In this document: positions 22,394-32,100 of the stretch, piece after piece
Position numbering within the stretch: position 1 is the first letter of the stretch
Layout: every line of letters starts with the position of its first letter
From: [Clostridium] scindens
GTDB lineage: Bacteria; Bacillota; Clostridia; Lachnospirales; Lachnospiraceae
Direction of reading: 5' to 3'
NCBI RefSeq assembly: GCF_019597925.1
Contig: NZ_CP080442.1
Span: 3,877,836 to 3,941,835, forward strand
Length of the DNA: 64,000 nt
Notes under the pieces: model-generated
The model's input: only the letters and a program-made list of their open reading frames with translations
What the model was told of the DNA's origin: nothing
Databases searched by the model: none
Made by a program: the position numbers and the translations under genes

Positions 22394-22996
22394 TTATTTC
22401 CCAGTTCTCTTTGTGAGAATCATCCCGCTTCTTAACAGAATCGGACGTAGCGCATTGTACAGGCATGCTACCAGAACCGTAGAGATCACGGCATTCACAA
22501 AAGTAGCTGCTGTACTCCACTTTGCCAGCACTTCCGCCATTTTCTGAGGCTGACCCAGTATATACATTTTATAGAAATATCCTACGATCGGATCAGCCAC
22601 CACATTAAATCCTAATCCTGCAACAGCGGCAATCACGCTCCACTTAAATACATATTTCTTATCGCTGCTATCATTGATACGCGCGATTCTGTGCGCTACC
22701 AGTCCTACGATCAGGCCAATGCACATCTTTAATAGGAATGTCTTTGGCGCCCCTGTTATATAGATGGGGTCCATGAGATCCGCAACGCCCATGCCTATGG
22801 CACCCGCAAGCCCTCCATAAGCCCCGCCTAAAAGTAATGCAGCCAGCACGCAGAATGCGTTTCCTATATGAATGGATGTGGCATCTCCACCGGGCATAGG
22901 GATCTTGATCTGCAGATATGTAAATGACACGTAGCAAAGCGCTGCCAAAATCGCTGTCTGCGCAAGTTTTATTACCGTCTGATTCTTTTGTTCCAT
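22394..22996 (-). CDS. ECF transporter S component (substrate unknown)
   Basis: 200 residues, six hydrophobic segments. The start KLAQTAILAALCYVSFTYLQ, then the G-x-H-x-G-N-A segment (SIHIGNAFCVLAALLLGG) and AGAIGMGVADLMDP are typical of ECF-trnsprt S components that capture vitamins for a shared AAT energising module. No riboswitch is visible upstream; instead two GTCCAGTT repeats lie there. The A/A'/T module is not in the window. Substrate could be a B vitamin. Confidence 0.88.
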   Translation of the reverse strand: MEQKNQTVIKLAQTAILAALCYVSFTYLQIKIPMPGGDATSIHIGNAFCVLAALLLGGAYGGLAGAIGMGVADLMDPIYITGAPKTFLLKMCIGLIVGLVAHRIARINDSSDKKYVFKWSVIAAVAGLGFNVVADPIVGYFYKMYILGQPQKMAEVLAKWSTAATFVNAVISTVLVACLYNALRPILLRSGMILTKRTGK

Positions 22997-23059
22997 AATG
23001 ATGACTTCCTTTCTCTTATAACTGCACCCATACTATCACCAAAGTGGTCATGTAGAAAT

Positions 23060-23095
23060 GTCCAGTTATTTAGTTTTTAACCAGTCCAGTTGTTT
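23060..23095. promoter_or_regulatory. Direct repeats upstream of the ECF S-component gene
   Basis: GTCCAGTTATTT (23060-23071) and GTCCAGTTGTTT (23084-23095) are direct repeats exactly 24 bases apart, followed by an AT-rich minus-strand -10-like region. Spaced direct repeats of ACTGGAC type resemble sites of MocR/PdxR-like GntR regulators; this link is inference. Confidence 0.4.
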
Positions 23096-23120
23096 CCATA
23101 ATATAAATTTTAAGATAATG

Positions 23121-23148
23121 CTTGATTTTTACGAATCAAGGGTATAAT
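23121..23148 (+). promoter_or_regulatory. Promoter/operator of the hemolysin III gene
   Basis: CTTGATT-TTTACG-AATCAAG (23121-23140) is a perfect inverted repeat lying between or over a TTGATT -35 (23122) and the TATAAT -10 (23143-23148). Confidence 0.45.
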
Positions 23149-23222
23149 ATACACATATAGATAATGTAGTTTTAAAAACTACATGTTGCATTTTTTATTC
23201 TTATCATCTAGGAGGCGGTATT

Positions 23223-23885
23223 ATGGCACAGATTATCAAAAAACACATCAAAGACCCTGGAAGCGCAATCACACATTTTATCGGAATGCTGATGGCAATA
23301 TTCGCAGCAGTCCCATTATTGATAAAGGCGGCTCATGAGCCCAGCAGGATATACATCATATCCATTACGGTGTATGCGATAAGCCTGATATTATTATATG
23401 CGGCCAGCACGACTTACCATACATTTGACAGATCCGAGCGAATCAACACAATCCTTAAGAAGATTGATCATATGATGATCAGCGTGCTGATCGCAGGCAG
23501 CTATACTCCTATCTGCCTGCTGGTTCTCAAGGGCAGGACGGGAATTATCCTGCTTAGCATTGTATGGGGAATTGCAGTGATTGAGATGCTGATCAAGGCA
23601 TTCTGGGTATTCTGCCCGAAATGGGTTTCCTCCGTACTGTATATCGGGATGGGCTGGACCTGCGTGCTTGCATTCACCCAGATACTTAACGCCTTATCGC
23701 CGGCAGCCTTTGGATGGCTTCTGGCTGGCGGAATCATCTATACTGTAGGCGGTATTATCTACGCGTTAAAACTTCCATTCTTCAACACCAGGCACAAGAA
23801 TTTTGGAAGCCATGAGATTTTCCACCTGTTCGTAATGGGCGGAAGCGCATGCCACTTCATCTTAATGTATGCATTCATACTGTAG
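23223..23885 (+). CDS. Hemolysin III family / PAQR membrane protein (TrhA-like)
   Basis: 220 residues with seven membrane helices. Hallmarks: DPGSAITHFIGM at the N terminus, the ASTTYHTFD motif, and C-terminal GSHEIFHLFVMGGSACHF, whose histidines with those of TYH form the conserved metal site of the PAQR fold. Relatives influence membrane lipid homeostasis. Ribosome binding site TAGGAGGCGG. Confidence 0.92.
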   Translation: MAQIIKKHIKDPGSAITHFIGMLMAIFAAVPLLIKAAHEPSRIYIISITVYAISLILLYAASTTYHTFDRSERINTILKKIDHMMISVLIAGSYTPICLLVLKGRTGIILLSIVWGIAVIEMLIKAFWVFCPKWVSSVLYIGMGWTCVLAFTQILNALSPAAFGWLLAGGIIYTVGGIIYALKLPFFNTRHKNFGSHEIFHLFVMGGSACHFILMYAFIL

Positions 23886-23889
23886 ATTT

Positions 23890-23934
23890 AAAGGGGACGA
23901 ATCGGGCTTTAATGCCCTACTTCGTCCCCTTTTC
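23890..23934. terminator. Terminator between hemolysin III and GIY-YIG genes
   Basis: AAAGGGGACGAA / TTCGTCCCCTTTT arms with an inner GGGC/GCCC pair; the last codons of the GIY-YIG gene lie inside one arm. Confidence 0.85.
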
Positions 23935-24180
23935 TGCGCGGCCGCTTCTTAACAATTCTTCTTTTGCCCTGCGGGTCATATGCTTGATGGCATATTCCCG
24001 TTTCATCGCTTCTTCCTTCGTCTCGTATTTCTCATAGTAGATGAGTTCAACCGGACGCCTGGATTTAGTATATTTGGCGCCTTTTCCGTCATTATGCGCC
24101 TTAATCCTTTTGTCTATATCATTCGTCCATCCTGTGTACAGGCTGTTATCCCTGCATTTAAGTATATATGTATAGTTCAT
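23917..24180 (-). CDS. GIY-YIG nuclease family protein
   Basis: 87 residues, a stand-alone GIY-YIG domain of the YhbQ/UPF0213 type: NYTYILKCRDNSLYTGWTND contains the Y-x-Y/Y-T-G catalytic elements, with the arginine helix IDKRIKAHN and GAKYTKSRRPVELIYYE. The ATG at 24180 (preceded by AGGGAGA) matches homologue starts. DNA-repair or nucleic-acid processing role unknown. Confidence 0.88.
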   Translation of the reverse strand: MNYTYILKCRDNSLYTGWTNDIDKRIKAHNDGKGAKYTKSRRPVELIYYEKYETKEEAMKREYAIKHMTRRAKEELLRSGRAEKGTK

Positions 24181-24281
24181 GTATCCGTCTCCCTTTAGAC
24201 CCATTTACACCTTTATTATAGAAAGATGTCCCGCAGATGTCAAATAAGGACGCGACACTTCTAATGTCACGCCCCCATCTG

Positions 24282-25034
24282 CTATTCTTCCATATATTCT
24301 ACTGGGTTCACTGGCTGTCCGTCTTTACGCATCTCAAAATATACGTTGCAGCCCTCTACGCTGTAGTATTTGGTCGGCTGGCTTACATAGCCCAGAACTG
24401 TCTTAGCTTCTACATAGTCGCCGACTTTCACTGGTACTTCCTTTAACTGTCCATAGAACAGTTCATATCCATTACCGATATCAATATTAACGGTTGTCCC
24501 TGTCTCTGCGGTTACATCGATGGATTTAACGATTCCGGTTGTTGCTGAGATTACCTGATCCCCCTCAGCACCGGAGATGATTACCGCCGGGTTGTACTTG
24601 TACTGGTCCAGAGTTGAGAAATATACGGTCTTGTCCATACTGTAGTTCAAAAGTATGGTGCCGTTCACTGGCCATAATAACTTGCTGTCTTCATTAAAAC
24701 TTACGGATGTGCCGCCACCGGCTGTCGCCTGTGTTCCTGCGCTGCCGTTATCTGTCTCATCTGTGCCGGTTCCTTCATCCGCCGTATTCTCCTGCGTATC
24801 TGTATCTGCCTGATTGCTGATTACCAGGTTGTTGGCCTCTTCTGAAGGCTCCTTTGTTTTTTTCTCTTTTGTGTCATTGGTTTCTTCCGCCCGTGCAAGT
24901 TCTTCTTTTCGCTGCGTCTCTTTGTAATCATTGAATGTATATGTTCCAACTATTGCAATTGCTGCCACAAAGCACAATACTGCCGCGACGGTAGCACCTC
25001 TCTTTTTTCGTGAAGGTCTTTGCCTCTTATTCAT
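24282..25034 (-). CDS. spoIIQ: SpoIIQ-like membrane-anchored LytM (M23) protein
   Basis: 250 residues: a basic N terminus, one membrane helix (VAAVLCFVAAIAIVGTYTF), a Thr/Asp/Glu-rich linker and a C-terminal LytM domain (about 118-248). The usual M23 zinc ligands look missing: HxxxD is replaced in NPAVIISGAEGD, and the HxH motif reads NVYFEM. It is therefore probably a non-catalytic binding module. It sits 44 bases downstream of spoIID on the same strand, the common clostridial arrangement. In sporulation SpoIIQ forms the forespore-mother cell channel with SpoIIIAH. Name inferred from context and architecture. Confidence 0.75.
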   Translation of the reverse strand: MNKRQRPSRKKRGATVAAVLCFVAAIAIVGTYTFNDYKETQRKEELARAEETNDTKEKKTKEPSEEANNLVISNQADTDTQENTADEGTGTDETDNGSAGTQATAGGGTSVSFNEDSKLLWPVNGTILLNYSMDKTVYFSTLDQYKYNPAVIISGAEGDQVISATTGIVKSIDVTAETGTTVNIDIGNGYELFYGQLKEVPVKVGDYVEAKTVLGYVSQPTKYYSVEGCNVYFEMRKDGQPVNPVEYMEE

Positions 25035-25078
25035 CTTATCACCACCTCTGACTATATTTTTGCCAGATAGTGATGGAC

Positions 25079-25963
25079 TTATTCTGTGTCCAGCAATATT
25101 TCTGCTACTTCTTTGATTTCCGTCCCCGCAAAGAAAAATTGCAGTATTTCTTCATAAGTCTTTCCTTTTTTAGACATTTTATTGGCTGTATTCTGACTCA
25201 TTCCCAGGCCGTGCCCGATTCCCCGCGTAGTAATCCTCATTTTCCCATTATATCGCTGTAGCGTAAAACAGCTGGATGCAAGATTATAGGTATTGCGGAA
25301 TTCCTCTCCGCTCACATTTTCCTGCCCCACCCGTACATTTATAACGTATCCGGCGGTATCCAGCGCCGTTATCTCCGCGTCCATATCATCCACCGTCACC
25401 GTCTGTATCTGTTTCGTATTCTCGATATCAAGCGGGCAGTCCACAATCTTAAGATACGGATAATCCCCATTTCCAAGGACTTCGGCTCCATCCCTGGTAC
25501 ATCCATTGCTTAGGCGGAAAAAGGGCGTCAATGCCAGATCTTCCCCATAGAGCAGCACCTGTCCTTCCGTCTCGCTCCAGGCATCCTCCAATTTGCGGTA
25601 GTATTTGGAATATTTCCCTCCCCATGCGTCCTCCATCTGCTTCTGCGTCCAGAATTCGCCTTCCAGAACCGTATTGCTTCCCGACTCTTTGATTTTTTTG
25701 TAGACGTCTGTACGAACCAGAACTGACTGTGCCTTCAGCGCTTCCTTATCATAAGATGCGGGAATTTCTTTGGCCAGGATGCCGATGCAGTATTCTTCTA
25801 TTGGCATCTTAACCTCTTTTTTCCCGGACTTTACCTTTATATAAGTACTGTCCACATGTGAATAAGTAGTAATGCTTGGCCCATTTAAAAACACGGTGAC
25901 CACATATGGCAACAGTACGATGATGATAATATAGCATCCTAGTTTCTTTAATTTCTGCCGCAT
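25079..25963 (-). CDS. spoIID: Stage II sporulation protein D
   Basis: 294 residues. One N-terminal membrane helix (CYIIIIVLLPYVVTVF), then the SpoIID domain: MPIEEYCIGILAKEIPASYD with the catalytic Glu, EALKAQSVLVRTD, FFRLSNGCTRDG, and RGIGHGLGMSQNTANKMSKK near the end. SpoIID is a lytic transglycosylase of the engulfment machinery. The ATG at 25963 follows GGGAGG with a seven-base run of T; the earlier in-frame ATG at 25984 lies in the promoter. Its sigma-E-type promoter is embedded in the preceding terminator. Confidence 0.95.
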   Translation of the reverse strand: MRQKLKKLGCYIIIIVLLPYVVTVFLNGPSITTYSHVDSTYIKVKSGKKEVKMPIEEYCIGILAKEIPASYDKEALKAQSVLVRTDVYKKIKESGSNTVLEGEFWTQKQMEDAWGGKYSKYYRKLEDAWSETEGQVLLYGEDLALTPFFRLSNGCTRDGAEVLGNGDYPYLKIVDCPLDIENTKQIQTVTVDDMDAEITALDTAGYVINVRVGQENVSGEEFRNTYNLASSCFTLQRYNGKMRITTRGIGHGLGMSQNTANKMSKKGKTYEEILQFFFAGTEIKEVAEILLDTE

Positions 25964-26005
25964 AAAAAACACCCTCCCATACACTGTATGGAAGGGTGTC
26001 CTTTT
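25964..26005 (-). terminator. Terminator of the 26006 gene, overlapping the spoIID promoter
   Basis: Minus strand GACACCCTTCCATAC-AGTG-TATGGGAGGGTGT followed by TTTTTT, immediately before the spoIID ATG. The 3' arm holds the spoIID ribosome binding site. Confidence 0.85.
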
Positions 26006-26011
26006 TTATTC
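25983..26011 (-). promoter_or_regulatory. Sigma-E-type promoter of spoIID
   Basis: -35 GAATAA (26006-26011), 15-base spacer, -10 CATACAGT (25983-25990), matching the sigma-E -10 consensus CATACA-T. Predicted start near 25976, so the leader begins about at the ribosome binding site. Confidence 0.65.
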
Positions 26012-26626
26012 CTCGCGATTACGGATAATGAAAAAGTAGATGGAAGTGTACAGCGGCACGAAGACTCCTGCAACCGCATGCACTAATGCGTAGTTTTTGT
26101 CTGTATATCTTTCGAAGATCTGACGATTGACCAGAACCAGAAGCGTCTTGACCAAAGCGCCTACCAGCATCGAAATTATACCGATAAGCGCAATCCCCGC
26201 CATCAGCATGCCTATTCCTGTGCCGGAAAACATGTTGGCTAATGCCGATCCCGGGTCATGGTATCCGATGGAACTATAGTTCACGCCCATCCTGGCCATG
26301 CTTATGGCGACGCCTCCCCAGATCAGCCCTCCAAAGATTCCTGTCACAAAGTTGCTGACGATTGGGATTACCAGTATCCAGATGCCCGGATTGCGGATCT
26401 CCTTCTTTTTAAAGTACAAAGTGCCGCATAATTCTCCCTGGAAATAGGTTCTTGCGTATGGTATGAACGCAAGCCATGGATAATTCATTCCACGCCGTTT
26501 TCCAAGAGTATACATCCCAATTCCACGCAGCAGGTAGCTGGCAATGCAGCCGATCGCCAATATTCCCAGAATAACTAAATACGATAATAAAACTGTCACT
26601 GCCATATCTCCTGCAAAACGCTCCAT
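26006..26626 (-). CDS. Multi-pass membrane protein of unknown function
   Basis: 206 residues, about five hydrophobic segments (TVLLSYLVILGILAIGCIAS; IWILVIPIVSNFVTGIFGGL; MLMAGIALIGIISMLVGALV; VAGVFVPLYTSIYFFII). A conserved-looking cytoplasmic stretch, GKRRGMNYPWLAFIPYARTY, resembles a motif of small integral membrane proteins with unknown role. It begins two bases downstream of glgP on the same strand. No catalytic motif seen. Confidence 0.7.
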   Translation of the reverse strand: MERFAGDMAVTVLLSYLVILGILAIGCIASYLLRGIGMYTLGKRRGMNYPWLAFIPYARTYFQGELCGTLYFKKKEIRNPGIWILVIPIVSNFVTGIFGGLIWGGVAISMARMGVNYSSIGYHDPGSALANMFSGTGIGMLMAGIALIGIISMLVGALVKTLLVLVNRQIFERYTDKNYALVHAVAGVFVPLYTSIYFFIIRNREE

Positions 26627-26628
26627 TT

Positions 26629-29097
26629 TTATACCTCCACTGTAATCTTATCCAGATGCCAGATGTCATCAACATATTCCTGAATGGTCCGGTCAGAGGA
26701 GAATTTGCCACAGCATGCCGTATTCAAAAGGGCCATTTTTGCCCATCTGTCTTTATCCCGGTATGCTTCCTCTACCTTCTGCTGTGCCTGTGCATATGCC
26801 CTGAAATCCTTAAGTATAAAATACATATCTGCCCGGCTGCTGCTCTTCGTATTCAGAAGAGAATTGTACAGGTCACGGTATAACTCCGTGTTGCCATGAG
26901 CATAAGTTCCGTCAACCAGCTGATTTACGACACGGCGGATATCCGGATCATTGTTGTAGATATCCATCGGATTATAGCCGCCGTTCTGCTCAAAACCAAT
27001 CACTTCATCCGAACTTAAGCCAAAGATAAACGCATTGTCTATTCCAACTTCCTCGACAATCTCTACATTGGCTCCATCCATCGTTCCAATAGTAGGAGCG
27101 CCGTTGAGCATGAACTTCATGTTGCCTGTACCGGACGCTTCCTTAGAAGCAGTGGATATCTGCTCGCTTACATCTGCTGCAGCAAAGATCAGTTCCGCGT
27201 TGGATACGCGGTAATCTTCAATAAACACCACCTTAAGCTTTCCATTGATGCTGCGGTCATTATTCACTACATCCGCAACAGAGTTGATCAGCTTGATGAT
27301 CTGTTTGGCGCGGATATATCCTGCGGATGCCTTTGCCCCGAAGATAAATGTTCTTGGATAGAAACTCTTCTCCGGATGCTCTTTCATCTGGTTATACAGA
27401 TACATCACATGCAGGATGTTCAGCAGCTGGCGCTTATACTCATGAAGTCTTTTCACCTGTACATCAAAGATGGATCTTGGATCCACTTCAATTCCATTGT
27501 GCTCCAGTATGTATTCTGCCAGGCGTTCCTTGTTCTTATACTTGATGCTCATGAATTCCTTAAGCGCTTCTTCGTCATCTGCCCATCTTTTCAGGCCGGA
27601 CATTAAGGACAGATCGGTAATCCAGTCCTTGGTGCCAAGCTTGTCGGTTACCCAGTCTGCCAGCAGAGGGTTTCCATGCATAAGGAAACGTCTCTGGGTA
27701 ATGCCATTGGTCTTATTGTTGAACTTCTCCGGCATCATCTGGTAGAAATCCTTCAGTTCCTGGTTCTTTAATATCTCCGTGTGCAGGCGTGCAACGCCGT
27801 TGACCGAATATCCTGCGACGATGGCAAGATGTGCCATCTTAACCTGGCCGTCCATAAGGATTGCCATACGTTTTACCTTGCCTTCGTCTCCCGGATAAGT
27901 CTTTCGGATCTGCTCTACAAACCGGCGGTCAATCTCCTGGATAATCTGATAGATACGCGGAAGCAGCCTTGAGAACAGGTCGATTGGCCATTTTTCAAGC
28001 GCTTCTGCCATGATGGTGTGGTTGGTATATGCGCAGGTCTTTGTGGTAATATCCCATGCCTCATTCCATCCAAGTCCTTCCTCATCCAGAAGAATACGCA
28101 TCAGTTCTGCTACAGCCACCGTTGGATGGGTATCATTCATCTGGAAGGTGACTTTTTCATAAAGTTTTGTAATATCATCATGCTTCTTCTTATATTTCAC
28201 AATTGCTGCCTGAATGCTGGCAGATATGAAGAAATACTGCTGCTTCAGCCTTAACTCTTTGCCTGCGTAATGATTGTCGTTCGGATACAGGACCTCCACA
28301 ATATTCTTGGCAAGATTCTGCTGCTCTACCGCCTTGTGATAGTCGCCTCTGTCAAAAGAATCCAGCTGGAAGTCCACGATCGGCTCCGCATCCCAGATAC
28401 GAAGGGTATTTACCACATGGTTATTGTATCCCACGATCGGGTAGTCGTACGGTATGGCCAGTACAGACTCATAATTCTCCTGAACGAAATGGGTTCTGCC
28501 TTCTTCGTCATACTCTACCCGGATATTTCCGCCAAAGCGCACTTCCTTTGCGTATTCGGGCCTGCGAAGTTCAAAGGGATTGCCATCCTTGAGCCAGTTA
28601 TCCGGCTTCTCCACCTGGTATCCATCTTCAATCTTCTGCTTAAACATTCCGTAATGATAACGTATGCCACAGCCATATGCCGCATAGCCAAGGGTTGCCA
28701 GCGAATCCAGGAAGCAGGCCGCCAGACGGCCAAGGCCGCCGTTTCCAAGAGCCGGATCCGGCTCCTCGTCCTCGATGGCATTTAGGTCTATTCCCATCTC
28801 GTCCAATGCTTCCTTTACTTCCGTGTAAGCCGTCATGTTAATCAGGTTATTGCCAAGCGCTCTTCCCATCAGGAATTCCATGGACATATAGTAGACCATC
28901 TTCGGATCGTCTTCATCATACTTCTTCTGGGTGGCAAGCCAGTCATCTATAATGACTTCTTTTACCGCATAGGAAACCGCCTGGAACAGCTGCTGAGGAG
29001 TGGCCTCATCGACCGTCCTGCGAAACAGCGTCTTTACATTATTCGTAACTTCTTTTTTAAATGCTTCCTTTTCAAATCTCGGATTATACATATTCAT
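26629..29097 (-). CDS. glgP: Glycogen/alpha-glucan phosphorylase
   Basis: 822 residues, the normal family length. Landmarks: YYMSMEFLMGRALGNNL, NGGLGRLAACFLDSLATL, and the pyridoxal-phosphate region EASGTGNMKFMLNGAPTIG with the Schiff-base lysine. Releases glucose-1-phosphate from alpha-1,4-glucans. The ATG at 29097 (after GAGAAGGG) is preferred over 29175, which lies within ileS. It follows ileS by 29 bases, an unusual pairing without other glycogen genes nearby. Confidence 0.96.
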   Translation of the reverse strand: MNMYNPRFEKEAFKKEVTNNVKTLFRRTVDEATPQQLFQAVSYAVKEVIIDDWLATQKKYDEDDPKMVYYMSMEFLMGRALGNNLINMTAYTEVKEALDEMGIDLNAIEDEEPDPALGNGGLGRLAACFLDSLATLGYAAYGCGIRYHYGMFKQKIEDGYQVEKPDNWLKDGNPFELRRPEYAKEVRFGGNIRVEYDEEGRTHFVQENYESVLAIPYDYPIVGYNNHVVNTLRIWDAEPIVDFQLDSFDRGDYHKAVEQQNLAKNIVEVLYPNDNHYAGKELRLKQQYFFISASIQAAIVKYKKKHDDITKLYEKVTFQMNDTHPTVAVAELMRILLDEEGLGWNEAWDITTKTCAYTNHTIMAEALEKWPIDLFSRLLPRIYQIIQEIDRRFVEQIRKTYPGDEGKVKRMAILMDGQVKMAHLAIVAGYSVNGVARLHTEILKNQELKDFYQMMPEKFNNKTNGITQRRFLMHGNPLLADWVTDKLGTKDWITDLSLMSGLKRWADDEEALKEFMSIKYKNKERLAEYILEHNGIEVDPRSIFDVQVKRLHEYKRQLLNILHVMYLYNQMKEHPEKSFYPRTFIFGAKASAGYIRAKQIIKLINSVADVVNNDRSINGKLKVVFIEDYRVSNAELIFAAADVSEQISTASKEASGTGNMKFMLNGAPTIGTMDGANVEIVEEVGIDNAFIFGLSSDEVIGFEQNGGYNPMDIYNNDPDIRRVVNQLVDGTYAHGNTELYRDLYNSLLNTKSSSRADMYFILKDFRAYAQAQQKVEEAYRDKDRWAKMALLNTACCGKFSSDRTIQEYVDDIWHLDKITVEV

Positions 29098-29126
29098 TTC
29101 CCTTCTCTTTCTAAGCCTGAGCATTC

Positions 29127-32100
29127 TTATTTCTTCTCTACTCCAAGGGTTACGTTCTCGCCATTGATCTTCCAATCCTTTACATATCCCTGCGGCGTTT
29201 CTTTCGTTACCTTGAGCGCGAGCGTCTCATCCCCAATCGTAGCGGCATTTTCTGCAAATATCTTCTCGGCTTTCTCTGTTCCTTCGTAAGAGATCTCGAT
29301 CTTATCCATGACCTCGAATCCTGCCTCTTTACGCATAGTCTGAACCTTGCTGATGATCTCGCGGACGAATCCTTCTTCCAGAAGCTCATCTGACAGATTT
29401 GTATCCAGAACAACGGTAATGCCATTATCATTCTCTGATACATAGCCTTCCATCTGAGCCGTCTCGATCAGCAAATCTTCTCTAAACAGTGTGACTTCCT
29501 GCCCATTAATATCCAGTTTCAGAGCATCCGCAGAATTCAATTCATCCATGGCAGCGTTGCCGTCGATCGAACTTAAGGCGGCTTTGATGCCTCCTAACAT
29601 TTTACCATATTTTGGACCCACTGTCTTTAACTGCGGCTTGAAAGAATAAGAAGTAAAATCGCGTACTTCTTGTGTAAATGTCATAGCCTTTACATTCAAC
29701 TCGTCTTGTACGATCTCCTGGTAGAATGCCGGTAGATCAAAATCGGCCTTTACATACATCTGCCCGATCGGCTGACGGTTCTTAATGTTCGCCGTATTCC
29801 TGCATGCGCGGCCCATCACGACCAGTTTCAGCACCCGTTCCATATTGGACTCCAGATCTTTATCAATATAGGAGTCGTCTGCGGTCGGGAAGTCGCACAG
29901 GTGGATGCTTTCCGGCGCGCTCTGGTTGATGCTTCTTACCAGATTCTGATAAATGTCTTCTGTCATAAATGGAATCATCGGCGCAGCCACCTTGCATACT
30001 TCTACCAACGCGGTATAAAGCGTCATGTAGGCATTGATCTTATCCTGCTCCATTCCCTTTGCCCAGAAGCGTTCGCGGCTTCTTCTTACATACCAGTTGC
30101 TCATATCGTCCACGAAGTCCTGCAATGCTCTTGCTGCCTCCGGAATCCTGTAGTTTCCAAGATTGTCATCTACTTCTTTAATTAATGTATTCAGTTTGGA
30201 CAGCAGCCATTTGTCCATTACCGATAATTTATCGTAATCGAGCGAATATTTTGTCGCGTCGAATCCATCAATATTGGCATACAGCACAAAGAATGCATAC
30301 GTATTCCATAAAGTTCCCATGAACTTACGCTGTCCTTCCGTAACTGCTTTTCCGTGGAAACGGTTTGGCAGCCAAGGCGCGCTGTTGACATAGAAATACC
30401 AGCGGATCGCGTCGGCTCCGTATTTATCCAGAGCGTCGAAAGGATCCACCGCGTTTCCTTTGGATTTGCTCATCTTCTGCCCATTCTCATCCTGCACGTG
30501 GCCGAGGACGATCACGTTCTTGTACGGCGCTTTATTAAATATCAATGTAGAGATTGCCAGCAGGGAGTAAAACCATCCACGGGTCTGGTCCACAGCCTCG
30601 GATATAAAGTCAGCCGGAAACTGCTTCTCGAACAGTTCCTTATTTTCAAATGGGTAGTGGTGCTGTGCAAATGGCATGGAGCCAGAGTCAAACCAGCAGT
30701 CGATCACCTCCGGGACACGGTGCATCTCTTTGCCGCAGATCGGGCATTTAATAGTAACAGCATCAATGTATGGGCGGTGAAGCTCGATATCTTCCGGGCA
30801 GTTATCAGACATTTCCTTCAATTCCGCGATGCTTCCGATGGAATGCTGGTGACCGCACTCGCACTCCCAGATATTCAGCGGAGTTCCCCAATAACGGTTC
30901 CGGCTGATGCCCCAATCCTGGACATTTTCAAGCCAGTCCCCAAAACGCTTCTTTCCAATACTCTCCGGGATCCAGTTGATCGTATTATTGTTTGCGATCA
31001 GATCATCCTTTACCTCCGTCATCTTGATGAACCAAGATTCCCTCGCATAGTAAAGCAGAGGCGTATCACATCTCCAGCAGTGTGGATAGCTATGCTCGAA
31101 CTTAGGCGCGTCAAACAGAAGGCCTCTTGCATCCAGATCTTTTAGAATCTCCGGATCTGCATCCTTTACGAATACTCCTGCACATGGAGCGTCCTCTGTC
31201 ATGCGCCCTTTCTCGTCTACCAGCTGAACGAAAGGCATGTCATACTTGCGTCCTACCTTTGCATCGTCCTCACCGAATGCCGGCGCGATATGGACAACGC
31301 CTGTACCGTCCGTCAATGTTACATAGGAGTCGCAGGTAATAAAGAAGGCTTTCTTATTCTGCCTTGCAGCGCAGTCTGCCGCGCATTGGTACAGAGGATC
31401 ATATTCTTTGTATTCCAGATCCTGTCCCTTATATGTCTCAAGAATCTCGTAAGCTGGCTTTCCTTCTTCCGCCAGTTTGCCAAGGACCGTATCAAGAAGC
31501 GCGACTGCCATGTAGTATACGTATCCATCTGCTGCCTTCACCTTTGCATAGTCTTCCTGCGGATTTACGCAAAGGCCGATATTGGATGGCAATGTCCAAG
31601 GCGTGGTAGTCCATGCAAGGAAATACGCGTCTTCGCCTACCACCTTGAAGCGAACGATCGCAGAGCGCTCCTTCACGTCTTTATAGCCCTGGGCTACTTC
31701 CTGTGCGGAAAGCGGAGTTCCGCAGCGCGGGCAGTAAGGCACGATCTTAAAGCCCTTGTAAAGCAGGCCCTTATCCCAGATCTGTTTAAGTGCCCACCAC
31801 TCGGACTCAATAAAGTCATTATGATAGGTCACATATGGGTTTTCCATATCAGCCCAGAACCCTACCGTTCCGGAGAAATCTTCCCACATGCCCTTGTACT
31901 TCCATACGCTTTCCTTACATTTGTCTATAAACGGCTCCAGGCCATATTCTTCAATCTGGTCTTTTCCATCCAGGCCCAGCGCTTTTTCTACTTCCAGTTC
32001 TACCGGCAGCCCATGGGTATCCCATCCTGCCTTACGCGGTACCTCGTATCCCTTCATCGTGCGGTATCTTGGAATCATATCCTTGATAACGCGAGTGAGT

